NCBI GenBank assembly: GCA_910587375.1
Contig: CAJULR010000015.1
Location: 1-64,000 of the forward strand
Origin: Candidatus Gastranaerophilales bacterium
GTDB lineage: Bacteria > Cyanobacteriota > Vampirovibrionia > Gastranaerophilales > Gastranaerophilaceae
Reading direction: 5' to 3'
Length of the DNA stretch: 64,000 nucleotides
Below the pieces are notes generated by a model, which searched no databases, had not been told where the DNA came from, and was given only the letters and a program-made list of their open reading frames with translations. Below are positions 1-8,948 of this stretch, one piece after another. Both the position numbers and the translations under genes were made by a program. Each line of letters opens with the position of its first letter. Position 1 is the first letter of the stretch.

Positions 1-779
1 CAAAAACAAATACTTTTTTATATAATAGCGGAATGTATATCGATAGAACACAACATAAATATACGCTTTTAAATGATGGAAGATTGTTTATTGTTGGAGG
101 AGTATCAGATTGTGATATAAAAACCTATGGGTATGATATAAAACCTACCGAATATTATAATCCTAAATCTGGTAAATTTGAGAAAGGTCCCGAATTGCCC
201 GTAGCACTTTCTTATGTTCGTCAGCTTATTCAATTAGAAAGTAACCATGTATATATATATGGTTGTACATTTATTACTGATATGAAATGCGAGCAGCGTA
301 TTTATAAACTTGCAAACGGTTCGGATAAATTTGAATACATATCAACACTTCCAGCACATGGTGGCGTGTCTAAATTAAAATCAGAAAAGATGTTGACACT
401 TTCGGCAGCAGGAGAAAATGGTGAGTATTTGCAAGCTACCATATTCGACCCTGAAACAAATAAGGTTGAAAATTATTCCCTTGACTTTCCGAAAGATTAT
501 TATACAACTACAATTTTATTACCCGATGATACTCTTTTATTCATTGGTGGTTCATCAGGTTTTGGAATAGGTTTTAAACAGTATAAAATGGCAAAAATAT
601 ATAACCCTAAAACCAATGAACTTAAAAAATTAAAAACAAAACCTAATTTTTCAAGAAACGGACATAGTACCGCAATTCTTTTAAAAGACGGCAACGTATT
701 GATTGTTGGTGGTGAAAAATCTCCCAAAAAACCTTATACAGCTGAAGTCTATATGTTTAACAATAAAATTGAAAAATAA
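1..779 (+). CDS. kelch-repeat protein, 5'-truncated by the window edge
   Basis: The frame is open from base 1 through the first ATG at 33 with no stop and no ribosome site before that ATG, so the gene most likely begins outside the window. The visible 250 or so residues contain at least three kelch-like blades: LLNDGRLFIVGG, LLPDDTLLFIGG and LLKDGNVLIVGG, each followed by a Y-N-P-K or E-V-Y type strand. Kelch repeats fold into a beta-propeller used for protein or sugar binding; no catalytic residues are evident and the N-terminal signal, if any, is not visible. The function is therefore only 'propeller-type binding protein'. The gene ends at a TAA and is followed by a long gene-poor stretch. 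Confidence 0.75.
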   Translation, partial: KTNTFLYNSGMYIDRTQHKYTLLNDGRLFIVGGVSDCDIKTYGYDIKPTEYYNPKSGKFEKGPELPVALSYVRQLIQLESNHVYIYGCTFITDMKCEQRIYKLANGSDKFEYISTLPAHGGVSKLKSEKMLTLSAAGENGEYLQATIFDPETNKVENYSLDFPKDYYTTTILLPDDTLLFIGGSSGFGIGFKQYKMAKIYNPKTNELKKLKTKPNFSRNGHSTAILLKDGNVLIVGGEKSPKKPYTAEVYMFNNKIEK

Positions 780-1417
780 AAGTAAAAAACATTTATAAAC
801 AATTAAATTAAACACTACGCAAATATATCAATAAAAAGCATTCTCTTAAAAGAAAGGAGGATTAATTTGGAGTGCTTAAATTTGATATGCAAAGTTAAAT
901 AAGAAGAACACAAAAAAGAAAGTCCGTAGGTTGGGTTTTAACCCAACACAACCCATAACTTTATTCTATGGTGCCTGTACAAGATTGTGTTTAACCGGGT
1001 TATACTGTTATAAATATTTTAAATTTTGAATATATGCTCTTCTTTTATGCTGTTTTTAACGTTTTTGTTATTTTGAATGGTATAAATTAGTCCGCAGGCC
1101 AGACATTGCCTGATGATTCTGTAACCGAACCAATTTCCAATCTGAATTCATTTAAATCTTAGGAAAAAACTCGAATTAACATTTTTCATCCCACAAAACA
1201 TGGTAACGCCTGAAGTTAACATATGTCAATAAATAAAACAATGTTAATTTTTCTTGTTTAGAAATGTTAAAACATGGGCAATATATAGACATGGTAATAC
1301 TCTACATGATTGATTTTAATATTTGCTTGATGTAAAATTTTTCCTACAGGTCAATATAATTTTTATAATGTCCATTACCTATTAACAAATTGTACTCAGA
1401 CAAAAGTGAGGAAACCC
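780..1417. other. gene-poor stretch with a strong ribosome site and a palindromic repeat
   Basis: About 640 bases carry no convincing gene on either strand. Visible items are a perfect Shine-Dalgarno GAAAGGAGG at 852-860 lying between the arms AAGCATTC (836-843) and GAGTGCTT (870-877), which could fold over it; only an 11-codon TTG frame (867-902) follows. A palindromic repeat lies at 924-948 (separate entry). The rest is AT-rich and unremarkable. It might be the remains of a small gene or a regulatory leader; nothing here decides. Confidence 0.4.
924..948. repeat. 25-bp palindromic repeat, second copy at 24829-24853
   Basis: The 25 bases begin CCGTAGGTTGGG and contain the perfect hairpin GTTGGGTT/AACCCAAC. 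The exact reverse complement occurs at 24829-24853 inside the leader of the glycine-rich prepilin-like gene. Identity over 25 bases in two unrelated contexts, one intergenic and one coding, points to a dispersed REP-like palindromic element. Confidence 0.8.
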
Positions 1418-2638
1418 ATGAATTTTTTAAAGAATACCGTTAGACTATTAATTGCATTGTGTTTTGTTGCAATGAGCCACAGCGTTTCTCTTGCAGCAGA
1501 CATTGAAGACGTTCCCGAGGGCTTTTGGGCACAAAAAGCCGTTATTGATTGTTTAAACAGGGGCTATTTCAGGCTTGATTCAAACAGCAGATTTTACCCG
1601 AACGGAACAATCGAAAGGGCTGAATTTTTGAATTCCCTTTTAAAAGTAATTGAAAGCGAAGATGTTCAACAAGGCGCAAACATAAACTTTAAAGACGTAA
1701 CCCCAAATTCACGCTATTTAAAAGACATTGAAATTTCAAAAAGCCTTGGAATGATTTACGGATACCCCGATAAAACCTTTAAACCAAAAGAAGCAATCAC
1801 ACGTTCTGAAGCAACAAGTGTTCTTGCAAACATTTCAAGGGTGAATATGGAAGATAAATCCATTTTGGATAAATTTGAAGACACAAAAGAAATTCCTGTT
1901 TGGGCACTAAATTCTTACGCAAAAGCAGTTAATGAAAATCTTTATGTAAACTACCCCGACCCTTCAAAATTCACGCCTCAATCTAAAATGACAAGGGCGG
2001 AAGCTGCTGTATTATTTGCAAAAATGTCCCAAGACATCGACACAATGAAATCAAGATATAAACTTGGCGAAGAAGATGTTCTTTTAAGAGAAGAAACTCT
2101 TTTAACATATAACAAAGCTCCAAGAACAAAAGTTAAAATTTATAACAATAAAAAAGTAATTGAAGCAGGAAATGTTATTATTGCACACCCAACCCACGAA
2201 CTTGACACAAAAACCGTAAAGAAAAATTCAACGTTTTCTTTTGTTGCCCCTGAAGACTTATACACAGAAGAAGGCACGCTTTTATACCAAAAAGGCGCAA
2301 GGTTTGACGCAAGAGTTCACAGAGTTAAAAACAGACTTTGGGTAAACAAACAAAATAAAGCACTTTTCATCTTTGATTACGCTCATTACCCAAACGACAC
2401 TGAAAAAGAAATGGCGGCAGTTGCTTACACAACAAACAAGGGTAATGTTGTATACGTTACAGACGCAAACTCTAAGAAAAAATACAGAGAAAGCGCTAAA
2501 ACACTTTCAAAAGGCGATTTTCTTTTAAAATATGTAGACAGATTAATCCCGGTTGTTAAAACAAAGGCAAAACCAAGCGAAGATATGTATCTTCTCTTAA
2601 CGGGTGACCTTATTATTCCGAACAACCCTGACCTATAG
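1418..2638 (+). CDS. S-layer homology (SLH) domain protein, secreted
   Basis: I start the protein at ATG 1418 because GAGG sits six bases upstream; a GTG at 1406 is in frame but has no site. The first 27 or so residues form a signal peptide (basic start, hydrophobic stretch, cleavage near S-L-A-A). Three SLH modules follow: D-V-P-E-G-F-W at about residues 30-80, F-K-D-V-T with GYPDKTFKPKEAITRSEA, and F-E-D-T-K with TPQSKMTRAEAAVLFAK. SLH domains bind cell-wall-linked polymers; in cyanobacterial relatives and other diderms one SLH is often found on outer-membrane proteins that tether to peptidoglycan. The remaining ~190 residues are a domain I do not recognise, rich in beta-prone and lysine-rich sequence, with no porin-like length. 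Role: envelope structural protein, inferred. It faces a convergent GT9 gene one base away. Confidence 0.85.
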   Translation: MNFLKNTVRLLIALCFVAMSHSVSLAADIEDVPEGFWAQKAVIDCLNRGYFRLDSNSRFYPNGTIERAEFLNSLLKVIESEDVQQGANINFKDVTPNSRYLKDIEISKSLGMIYGYPDKTFKPKEAITRSEATSVLANISRVNMEDKSILDKFEDTKEIPVWALNSYAKAVNENLYVNYPDPSKFTPQSKMTRAEAAVLFAKMSQDIDTMKSRYKLGEEDVLLREETLLTYNKAPRTKVKIYNNKKVIEAGNVIIAHPTHELDTKTVKKNSTFSFVAPEDLYTEEGTLLYQKGARFDARVHRVKNRLWVNKQNKALFIFDYAHYPNDTEKEMAAVAYTTNKGNVVYVTDANSKKKYRESAKTLSKGDFLLKYVDRLIPVVKTKAKPSEDMYLLLTGDLIIPNNPDL

Positions 2639-2639
2639 A

Positions 2640-3725
2640 TTACAGGGCACTTAGGGTATTTAAGACATCTGATACATCTATATTTAAACATTGAGATTGA
2701 TTGCAGTTAACTTTCCTTTTATGCCAAAGGCAAGGCCTGCAATCAATTTTTTTGTTTGTAATAACCTTTATATTATCCTTTTTGGGCACAAGTTTGTCTT
2801 CATTAGTTGGCCCGAAAATTGCCACAATATTCAGCCCCAAACCAACACCAATGTGCAAAGGAGCACTGTCTGCGCAAATTAAAGTATCTGCAAAAGAAAG
2901 TGTGTTCATTAAATCTGCAAGGTTTTTTGTCTTTCCAAAATAATTTATAAAGTTTGGATGGTTAGACACTTCTTTATCTTCAAGAATTTTTTCTATAATT
3001 TCTTTATCATCCGGCCCGCCAAAAAGAACAAGCCTTTTCCCTTTTTCAAGCACACCTTTTATAACAGAATGCCAAAAAGAAACATCCGGGCATTTATAAA
3101 TTTGTTTGTCTATACTCATTTTTGAAACACCGGGATGAAGCGCAATAAAACCGCCTTCTGAAGCTTCTCCTTGAATGTTTCCTTGCCCGCTTTGAAGTTC
3201 ATGGGGTAAAATAAAATTCCCGTCTGCCTTCAGGTGCGGCACAGAAATTTCATCCAAAATATTATCATCAAGATACGGCAAAATTAAATCATGGTACATT
3301 GAGCCTGCATACTGATTTTCATCTAATTCAACACCGTCTGTTAAAAGAAATGCAGTCTTTGAAAAATATCCGCTTCGTCTTTTAATTCCTGTTAAATATA
3401 AAATTATTGCAACAAGAGGCGATTTCCCGGACGATATTACAACATCAAATTTCCCTTTGCGCGCACGCTGAATAAGCCCTAAAACATTAAAATATTTTTT
3501 AAGCCCGCTTGCTTTAATATCAACTTCAATAATTTCATCAATTAAAGATGTGAGCTGTTTTACGCCTTTGGCACGGCTTTCAAGGCATAATGTAATTTTA
3601 CAGTTGGGGTATTTTTTCTTAAAATCTTCTATGCAAGGCAAAAAAAGAATTTCATCCCCAAGCCCGCCATAGTTTATAAAAAGAGCGTTTTTAAAATCTT
3701 CCGTGCCCTTAACATTTTCCACCAT
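2640..3725 (-). CDS. glycosyltransferase family 9 (heptosyltransferase-like)
   Basis: Start taken at the ATG whose complement is 3723-3725 because TGGAG lies eight bases upstream; a longer frame from 3755 has no ribosome site. The product (~361 aa) has the GT9 layout: an N-terminal Rossmann half starting FINYGGLGDEILFLPCI, and a C-terminal half with ALHPGVS, LFGGPDD and ICADSAPLHIGVGLG followed by AIFGPTN, which are typical of ADP-heptose:LPS heptosyltransferases (WaaC/WaaF/RfaF). It would add a sugar to a lipopolysaccharide core at the cytoplasmic face of the inner membrane. The C-terminus has a small Cys cluster (C-R-P-C, N-C-N-Q-S-Q-C) seen in several members of the family. The exact acceptor cannot be told. 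Confidence 0.88.
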   Translation of the reverse strand: MVENVKGTEDFKNALFINYGGLGDEILFLPCIEDFKKKYPNCKITLCLESRAKGVKQLTSLIDEIIEVDIKASGLKKYFNVLGLIQRARKGKFDVVISSGKSPLVAIILYLTGIKRRSGYFSKTAFLLTDGVELDENQYAGSMYHDLILPYLDDNILDEISVPHLKADGNFILPHELQSGQGNIQGEASEGGFIALHPGVSKMSIDKQIYKCPDVSFWHSVIKGVLEKGKRLVLFGGPDDKEIIEKILEDKEVSNHPNFINYFGKTKNLADLMNTLSFADTLICADSAPLHIGVGLGLNIVAIFGPTNEDKLVPKKDNIKVITNKKIDCRPCLWHKRKVNCNQSQCLNIDVSDVLNTLSAL

Positions 3726-3805
3726 AATTAAAACTCCATAAACTTTATACTCCATTTTACAACAAAACGCAATTTTATTGTAAAATAATATTTATGGAGA
3801 AAAGT

Positions 3806-4963
3806 ATGGAAATTTTTCAAGAAAATTCTAAACTTGGGGAGCAATTAAGCCTTTCATTCACAGGAATAGGCTCACTTCCCTTTAAAAATGAGGCTGCGCC
3901 AAATGAAGCAATGGATTATGTTTTTGAATGCTGCCCGGATTTTCCATATTGGGCACAACTTCCACACTTTAAAAAAGAAGAAGATATGGCGCTTCAATTC
4001 TCTGAAAACCTTTTGGGGCTAAAGTTTGACGAAAAAGAATGCAGATATTTTCTTGATGATACAGATGAAGATTTTTTCCTTGGCCTTGAAAACCTTTTTA
4101 TAGATTATGAAGCAGTCACAAATTCAGCCAGTTTAAGCGATTGCGCCGACATCTTAGAAAAATATAAAATCTCAAAACCATATTCAAACACAATTAATAT
4201 TTTCCTTGAAAAATTACGGGAGATTACCAAAAAGGCTCCAAATAACGTGCCAAACTTTACAAAAGGCTCAATCACAGGCCCGTTTACATTTTCCACAAGC
4301 TTTTCAGACATTGAAGGAAAATCTGCATATTATAATGAAACTTTAAGGGAAGTTATCGTAAAAACATTATCATTAAAGGCCCTATGGCAGGTTAAAGAAT
4401 TTAAGAAGGCGTCGCCTGAAAGCACCCCTGTCATTTTTATGGACGAACCAAGCATTTCGCAGGTTGGAAGCTGCGCTTTTGTGACCGTAAAAAAAGATGA
4501 TGTTGTTCAAATGTTAAAAACAATATCTGATGACATTAAAAAATTCGGCGCCCTTTCAGGAATTCACTGCTGCGGAAAAACAGACTGGGACATTGCAATT
4601 GAAAGCGGTGTTAACATTATAAATTTTGACGCATATTTTTATGCACAAAGTGTTGGCACATACGCAAAACGCCTGGAAGAATTTATTAAAAAGGGCGGGT
4701 TTTTATCCTTTGGAATAGTTCCAACCCTTGATAAAGAGGCGCTTTCAAGCCTTACGGCCGAAAAATTAAAAGAAAAATTTAAAGAGGCAATGAACTGCCT
4801 TACAGGAAAAGGCGTCAATAAAGAACTTATTTTAAAACACTGTTTTATAACCCCAAGCTGTGGCTGCGGTTCTTTAGATATTAATTCTGCAAAACGCGCT
4901 TTAAGCCTATGCTCGGAGCTTTCTTGCGCCTTAAAAAAAGAAAAGGAGGAAATGCCCTCGTGA
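3806..4963 (+). CDS. MetE/uroporphyrinogen-decarboxylase-fold methyltransferase (core methionine synthase-like)
   Basis: The ~385-residue product belongs to the UROD/CIMS TIM-barrel superfamily. Seen: the N-terminal GIGSLPF motif, FTKGSITGPFTFS, FMDEPSIS, the zinc-site motif IHCCGK (His254, Cys256) and a second site TPSCGCGS (Cys352/Cys354). H-x-C...C is the zinc thiol-activating site of MetE, MtaA and related methyltransferases. The length is that of the catalytic half only, as in 'core' methionine synthases that take methyl groups from a corrinoid protein instead of folate polyglutamate. Start: ATG 3806 has GGAG six bases upstream; ATG 3794 lies seven bases after TAAAAT and could be a leaderless start. 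The next gene, a CooC-type ATPase, overlaps by four bases (GTGA). Methionine synthesis is inferred; a methylamine/methanol-type corrinoid methyltransferase is the alternative. Confidence 0.65.
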   Translation: MEIFQENSKLGEQLSLSFTGIGSLPFKNEAAPNEAMDYVFECCPDFPYWAQLPHFKKEEDMALQFSENLLGLKFDEKECRYFLDDTDEDFFLGLENLFIDYEAVTNSASLSDCADILEKYKISKPYSNTINIFLEKLREITKKAPNNVPNFTKGSITGPFTFSTSFSDIEGKSAYYNETLREVIVKTLSLKALWQVKEFKKASPESTPVIFMDEPSISQVGSCAFVTVKKDDVVQMLKTISDDIKKFGALSGIHCCGKTDWDIAIESGVNIINFDAYFYAQSVGTYAKRLEEFIKKGGFLSFGIVPTLDKEALSSLTAEKLKEKFKEAMNCLTGKGVNKELILKHCFITPSCGCGSLDINSAKRALSLCSELSCALKKEKEEMPS

Positions 4964-5697
4964 CATCCACAATTGCAGTTATAGGAAAATCAGGAAGCGG
5001 GAAAACAACTGTCGTAAAAGCGCTTTATGAAGTAATAAAGGAATATTTCCCCGAAAAAAGCATTCTCCTTGTGGATAACGACCTCACGGCAGAGCTTGCG
5101 GCAAGGTTTGACCTCAGCAAATGTAACACAATTTATGGGATAAGAAGCGGCAAACACGAATACAACACAGGCATTCCAAAAAAAATGACAAAGCAGGAAT
5201 ACATTGAATGGGCGCTTGAAGACATCTTAACCGAAGTGGATGAAAACGCAGACATTATTGTTTCCCATATTGTAGCTTCAAAAGATTGCATTTGTCCAAT
5301 TACAAAACAGATGATGGAAGCCGTTGCAAAATTAATCGACAGATATGATTTTGTGCTTTTTGACTGCGAATATGACCTAAAATACCTTGTACAGCTTGTA
5401 GACTACCCGATTGACACAACAATTTTGGTTTCAAAAGCAGACCTTGCTTCGCTTCACCTTGCTTCAATAATTTCCGATACAAATAAAAAATACGCAGCAG
5501 AAGGCCAATTCAGCGTTATTTTAAATAAAATCAAAGAAAAAACGGAATCTAAAGCGCTTGAAACCGCAAATTCCTTCTCTTTAAATACTTTGGGGCTTAT
5601 AAAACAGTATGAAGATGAGCCAAATCAGGAAGAACTTAAAGAAATCATAAAAAATATGTACCCAAGGCTAAATTTGCCACAAAATACAAACATTTAA
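4960..5697 (+). CDS. CooC-type P-loop ATPase (nickel/metal-insertion accessory, MinD/Mrp class)
   Basis: The start is GTG 4960, overlapping the previous stop as GTGA, with AAAGGAGG ten bases upstream. The ~245-residue protein opens with the P-loop GKSGSGKTT, has LLVDNDLTAELAARF as the A'-type switch, a C-x-C pair (Cys110, Cys112, context D-C-I-C-P) and VLFDCEYDL as Walker B. CooC proteins use a P-loop dimer with a C-x-C metal site to load nickel into carbon monoxide dehydrogenase or acetyl-CoA synthase. No CODH/ACS gene is in this window, so the client is unknown; the tight link to the methyltransferase upstream and folD downstream suggests one-carbon metabolism. A generic MinD-like ATPase is the alternative, but the C-x-C pair favours CooC. 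Confidence 0.72.
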   Translation: MTSTIAVIGKSGSGKTTVVKALYEVIKEYFPEKSILLVDNDLTAELAARFDLSKCNTIYGIRSGKHEYNTGIPKKMTKQEYIEWALEDILTEVDENADIIVSHIVASKDCICPITKQMMEAVAKLIDRYDFVLFDCEYDLKYLVQLVDYPIDTTILVSKADLASLHLASIISDTNKKYAAEGQFSVILNKIKEKTESKALETANSFSLNTLGLIKQYEDEPNQEELKEIIKNMYPRLNLPQNTNI

Positions 5698-5743
5698 ATT
5701 TTAAGGCAATAAAAAGCCCTAAAAACAATTCCTAAGGAGAAAA

Positions 5744-6595
5744 ATGGCAACAATAATTGACGGCAAAAAATGCGCCGAAAAAATTTTAGACGATATAAAA
5801 AACAGGGTTTCAAACCTTACCCAAAAACCCGGCCTTAGCGTAATTTTGGTCGGATGTGACCCTGCAAGCAGTGTTTATGTGAAAAATAAGGAAAAAAAGG
5901 CGCTTGAAACTGGGTTTAATTCTTCTGTTTATAAATTGCCTGAAAATATAACAAAGGAAGAGCTTTTAGCCTTAATTGAGAAACTGAATAAAGACGATAC
6001 TGTTGATGGCATTTTGCTTCAGTTGCCTTTGCCAAAACATTTAAACCCTTCTGATTTTTTGGATAAAATTGACCCCAAAAAAGATGTGGACGGTTTTCAC
6101 CCGGTTAATTCAGGCAAACTTTTAAACAATGAAAAACCTTATGCTATATCCTGTACACCAAAAGGAATTATAAGACTTTTAGAAAGCTACAATATCCAAA
6201 TTGAAGGGAAAAACGCTGTAGTAATAGGCCGCTCAAACATTGTAGGGAAGCCTGTTTCAATGCTTCTTTTAAATAAAAATGCAACCGTTACAATTGCACA
6301 TTCAAAAACAAAAAATTTATCCGAAATCACAAAAAAAGCTGATATTATAATCTCTGCCACAGGCCGCGCAAATATGGTAACATCCGATATGGTAAAAGAA
6401 GGGGCAGCAGTAATTGACGTTGGAATTATAAGAGGAAACGACGGCAAATTAAAAGGAGATGTAGATTTTAACAGTGTAAAAGATGTTGCAGGGTTTATAA
6501 CGCCAGTTCCTGGCGGCGTCGGGCCTATGACAATTGCAATGTTAATGGAAAACACGCTTGAACTTCATCTCCTAAATAAAGAAAACCAAAGGTAA
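5744..6595 (+). CDS. folD: bifunctional methylenetetrahydrofolate dehydrogenase / methenyltetrahydrofolate cyclohydrolase
   Basis: FolD interconverts 5,10-methylene-, methenyl- and 10-formyl-tetrahydrofolate in the cytoplasm with NADP. The 283-residue length is normal. Signatures seen in order: SVYVKNKEKKA (catalytic Tyr and Lys), DGILLQLPLP, KDVDGFHP, CTPKGI, the NADP-binding GRSNIVGKPV and the C-terminal TPVPGGVGPMT. An AAGGAG site lies upstream of ATG 5744. It follows the CooC-type ATPase after 46 bases and is followed five bases after its stop by alr, so the whole 3.8-7.8 kb run may be one transcript. Confidence 0.97.
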   Translation: MATIIDGKKCAEKILDDIKNRVSNLTQKPGLSVILVGCDPASSVYVKNKEKKALETGFNSSVYKLPENITKEELLALIEKLNKDDTVDGILLQLPLPKHLNPSDFLDKIDPKKDVDGFHPVNSGKLLNNEKPYAISCTPKGIIRLLESYNIQIEGKNAVVIGRSNIVGKPVSMLLLNKNATVTIAHSKTKNLSEITKKADIIISATGRANMVTSDMVKEGAAVIDVGIIRGNDGKLKGDVDFNSVKDVAGFITPVPGGVGPMTIAMLMENTLELHLLNKENQR

Positions 6596-6600
6596 ATAAA

Positions 6601-7758
6601 ATGTTAAACAGAACACTTCCGGCAAATAAATTAAGGGACGCCTGGGTTGAAATTAACCTTGGAAACCTTGAATACAACATAAATTCAATTAAGGCAAAAA
6701 TAAAAGAAAACCTAAAAAAAGGTGAAGATATGCCAAAGTTTTTAGCCGTAATTAAAGCAGACGGCTATGGCCATGGAAGCGTTATGTGTGCCCCAACCCT
6801 TGTAGCATGCGGCGTTGAAGCTTTTGGTGTTGCAAGCGTAGATGAGGGCTTAGAACTTCGACAGAATAAAATAACTTCACCAATTTTAGTTTTGGGCGCC
6901 GTTCCGATTTGGGCCTTTGAAAGCGCCGCAAAAAACGATATCACGGTTTCAATTTTTAACGAAGAACACCTTGAAGCTGCAAAAATTTTATACGACAGAA
7001 CAAAAATAAAAATTAAAGCCCATATAAAAATTGACACCGGGATGAACAGAATAGGAATTTCCCACAGAAAAGCAGCAGATTTTATAAAGAAGGTTCAAAA
7101 AACCGATTATATAGATTTAAAAGGTGTTTTCACCCACTTTGCAGACATTGAAAACCCAAAAGTTTTAACTTTTCAAAGAGAAAACTTTAAAAGAGTAATA
7201 GATTCAATTGATAGAAAAGGCCTTACTATCCACTGCCAAAACAGCCTTGGTACTTTCATTGACCCATGGCTTAAATGTGATATGATTCGGCTTGGAATAA
7301 TTCTCTACGGCCTCACCCCTTTAACTTACGGCAAAAAATGCGATATAAACCTTCCAAAATTAAAACCTGTTATGGGCCTTAAAGGAAGGATTACAAACAT
7401 TCACACCGTAAAAGAAGGGGAGGGAATCAGCTATGGGTATACATTTGTTGCCCAAAAAGATATAAAAATCGCGACAATTCCTATTGGATATGCTGACGGC
7501 GTTTCAAGAAATTTATCAAACAGAATTTTTGCAAGCCTGAATGGCAAAATGATAAAGCAAGTGGGCAGAATTACAATGGATCAGATGATGTTTGATATAA
7601 GCGATATTAATGCAAAAGAAGGGGATATTATAACCCTTCTTGGACATGACGAAAAAGATTACTATTCCGTTGATGAATGGGCAAAAATTTTAGACACGAT
7701 AAACTATGAATTAACTTGCAGGCTAAAAGTACGCCTGCCAAGGATTTATGTAAGATAA
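6601..7758 (+). CDS. alr: alanine racemase
   Basis: PLP enzyme making D-alanine for peptidoglycan. The 385-residue protein has the lysine motif FLAVIKADGYGHG near the N-terminus, HIKIDTGMNRIG, GVFTHFADIE, the catalytic tyrosine segment GISYGYTF and the C-terminal RITMDQMMFD with the second-domain active-site residues. It is one domain with no fused ligase. The gene begins five bases after folD. It provides the cell-wall counterpart to lysA and glmU elsewhere in the window. Confidence 0.96.
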   Translation: MLNRTLPANKLRDAWVEINLGNLEYNINSIKAKIKENLKKGEDMPKFLAVIKADGYGHGSVMCAPTLVACGVEAFGVASVDEGLELRQNKITSPILVLGAVPIWAFESAAKNDITVSIFNEEHLEAAKILYDRTKIKIKAHIKIDTGMNRIGISHRKAADFIKKVQKTDYIDLKGVFTHFADIENPKVLTFQRENFKRVIDSIDRKGLTIHCQNSLGTFIDPWLKCDMIRLGIILYGLTPLTYGKKCDINLPKLKPVMGLKGRITNIHTVKEGEGISYGYTFVAQKDIKIATIPIGYADGVSRNLSNRIFASLNGKMIKQVGRITMDQMMFDISDINAKEGDIITLLGHDEKDYYSVDEWAKILDTINYELTCRLKVRLPRIYVR

Positions 7759-7923
7759 ACCTCATAAATTACATTGTTATTCATCTAAGATTTAAAATTG
7801 CTTAACACTTTTTAAAAAAACTATTGGCACAAGTGCATAAGTTATGATAAGAAATAAGTTGTGCAATGCTTTTAAAATTGCAAGAACCGTTTAATTAAAA
7901 ACCAAAAGGAAGAAAAAACGACC

Positions 7924-8322
7924 ATGAGCATATCGCAACCAACTCCGCCTGAAGGAATTCTCTGCTCTAAAACCCACGAATGGGCGCTTGAATCCGATAA
8001 TGTTATTACAATCGGTTTAACAGATTATGCCATAGAAGAACTTGGCGACATTGTTTTTGTTGAATTACCGGAAGTTGATTCCGAGTTTGCAAAAAATGAA
8101 GTTTTTGCAACAATCGAATCTGTTAAGGCAGCAACTGAAATTTACATGCCTGTTGGCGGAAGAATTGTTGAAATCAACGAAGAACTTTTAAACTCGCCCG
8201 AGCTTATGAATGAAGATGTCTGGGAAAAAGGCTGGCTTGTAAAAATTGAAAGCGATACATTTCAGGAAGATTCTCTGGGCCTTCTTGAATATGAAGATTA
8301 CAAAGACGAAGTTACGCCATAG
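7924..8322 (+). CDS. gcvH: glycine cleavage system H protein
   Basis: Lipoyl carrier of the glycine cleavage complex, shuttling the aminomethyl group from P to T protein. The 132-residue product shows the H-protein order: SKTHEWA, ITIGLTDYAIEELGDIVFVE, the lipoyl-lysine motif ESVKAATE (Lys about 66), GGRIVEIN and GWLVKIE. The gcvT, gcvP and lpd genes are not within the window, so either they lie elsewhere or this orphan H protein serves as a lipoate carrier or synthesis intermediate. The 165 bases between alr and this gene are AT-rich and hold no glycine-riboswitch signature that I can see. Confidence 0.95.
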   Translation: MSISQPTPPEGILCSKTHEWALESDNVITIGLTDYAIEELGDIVFVELPEVDSEFAKNEVFATIESVKAATEIYMPVGGRIVEINEELLNSPELMNEDVWEKGWLVKIESDTFQEDSLGLLEYEDYKDEVTP

Positions 8323-8474
8323 CTTGCCTTTTCAAACTTTTTATTAAGTTATGTAACAAGAAATATACAAAATATATACAAAATAGTCAATTTTTTAATA
8401 CAAAAAAACTTTATATAAGTACGAAAGCTAAATTAAAAACAATTAAATTAGAGAATAAATGGAGGAATTAACCA

Positions 8475-8663
8475 ATGGCAAGAGTACTTATTTCAATGCC
8501 CGAAAAGTTTTTAGATGAGATTGACCAAGTTGCGGATACTGAAAATCGTTCACGCTCTGAACTTATTCGTGAAGCTTTAAGAACATATATCCACAGAACA
8601 AAAGTTCGCGAAAACACATTCGCACAGAAAAACGCTTCAATCTTAGAGGCATTATTGGATTAA
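8475..8663 (+). CDS. ribbon-helix-helix (CopG/MetJ-Arc class) DNA-binding protein
   Basis: A 62-residue protein with the canonical RHH pattern: a short basic strand R-V-L-I-S-M-P, then helix FLDEIDQVADTE and helix SRSELIREALRTYI. GGAGG lies upstream of ATG 8475 and a factor-independent terminator follows, so it is a single-gene unit. No toxin partner is next to it. RHH proteins bind operators as dimers; the target here is unknown. A free-standing transcriptional regulator is more likely than an antitoxin. Confidence 0.85.
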   Translation: MARVLISMPEKFLDEIDQVADTENRSRSELIREALRTYIHRTKVRENTFAQKNASILEALLD

Positions 8664-8716
8664 CAAAGTACCAAACCAAAAACCTCAAAAAGCCACATAT
8701 ATTAAAAAGTTTACAC

Positions 8717-8753
8717 AAAAAGCACCTCTTTTTAAAGATGTGCTTTTTATTTT
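8717..8753 (+). terminator. factor-independent terminator after the RHH gene
   Basis: Stem AAAAAGCACCTC / GATGTGCTTTTT with one mismatch and a nine-base loop, followed by ATTTT. It lies 54 bases after the RHH stop. Confidence 0.8.
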
Positions 8754-8948
8754 GCAAAAAAGGTGTATTACCCTGAAAAAACGGGTTTTTAAAGACCAAC
8801 ACACGATTAATTGTAAAAGAAACGTTTATTCAACAAATAAATTACTTCATATTTCTTTGCATATTTTTAACAATTAGGCAATAAAAGCTGTTTCTGTGTT
8901 TTAATTAATATGTATTGTGTAATCAGTTTTTGTGTGTATAGGTAGTTA

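Noticed and set aside
867..902. 11-codon TTG frame after a perfect GAAAGGAGG at 852-860
   Set aside because: Too short, no hydrophobic or conserved character; kept only as a note in the gene-poor stretch.
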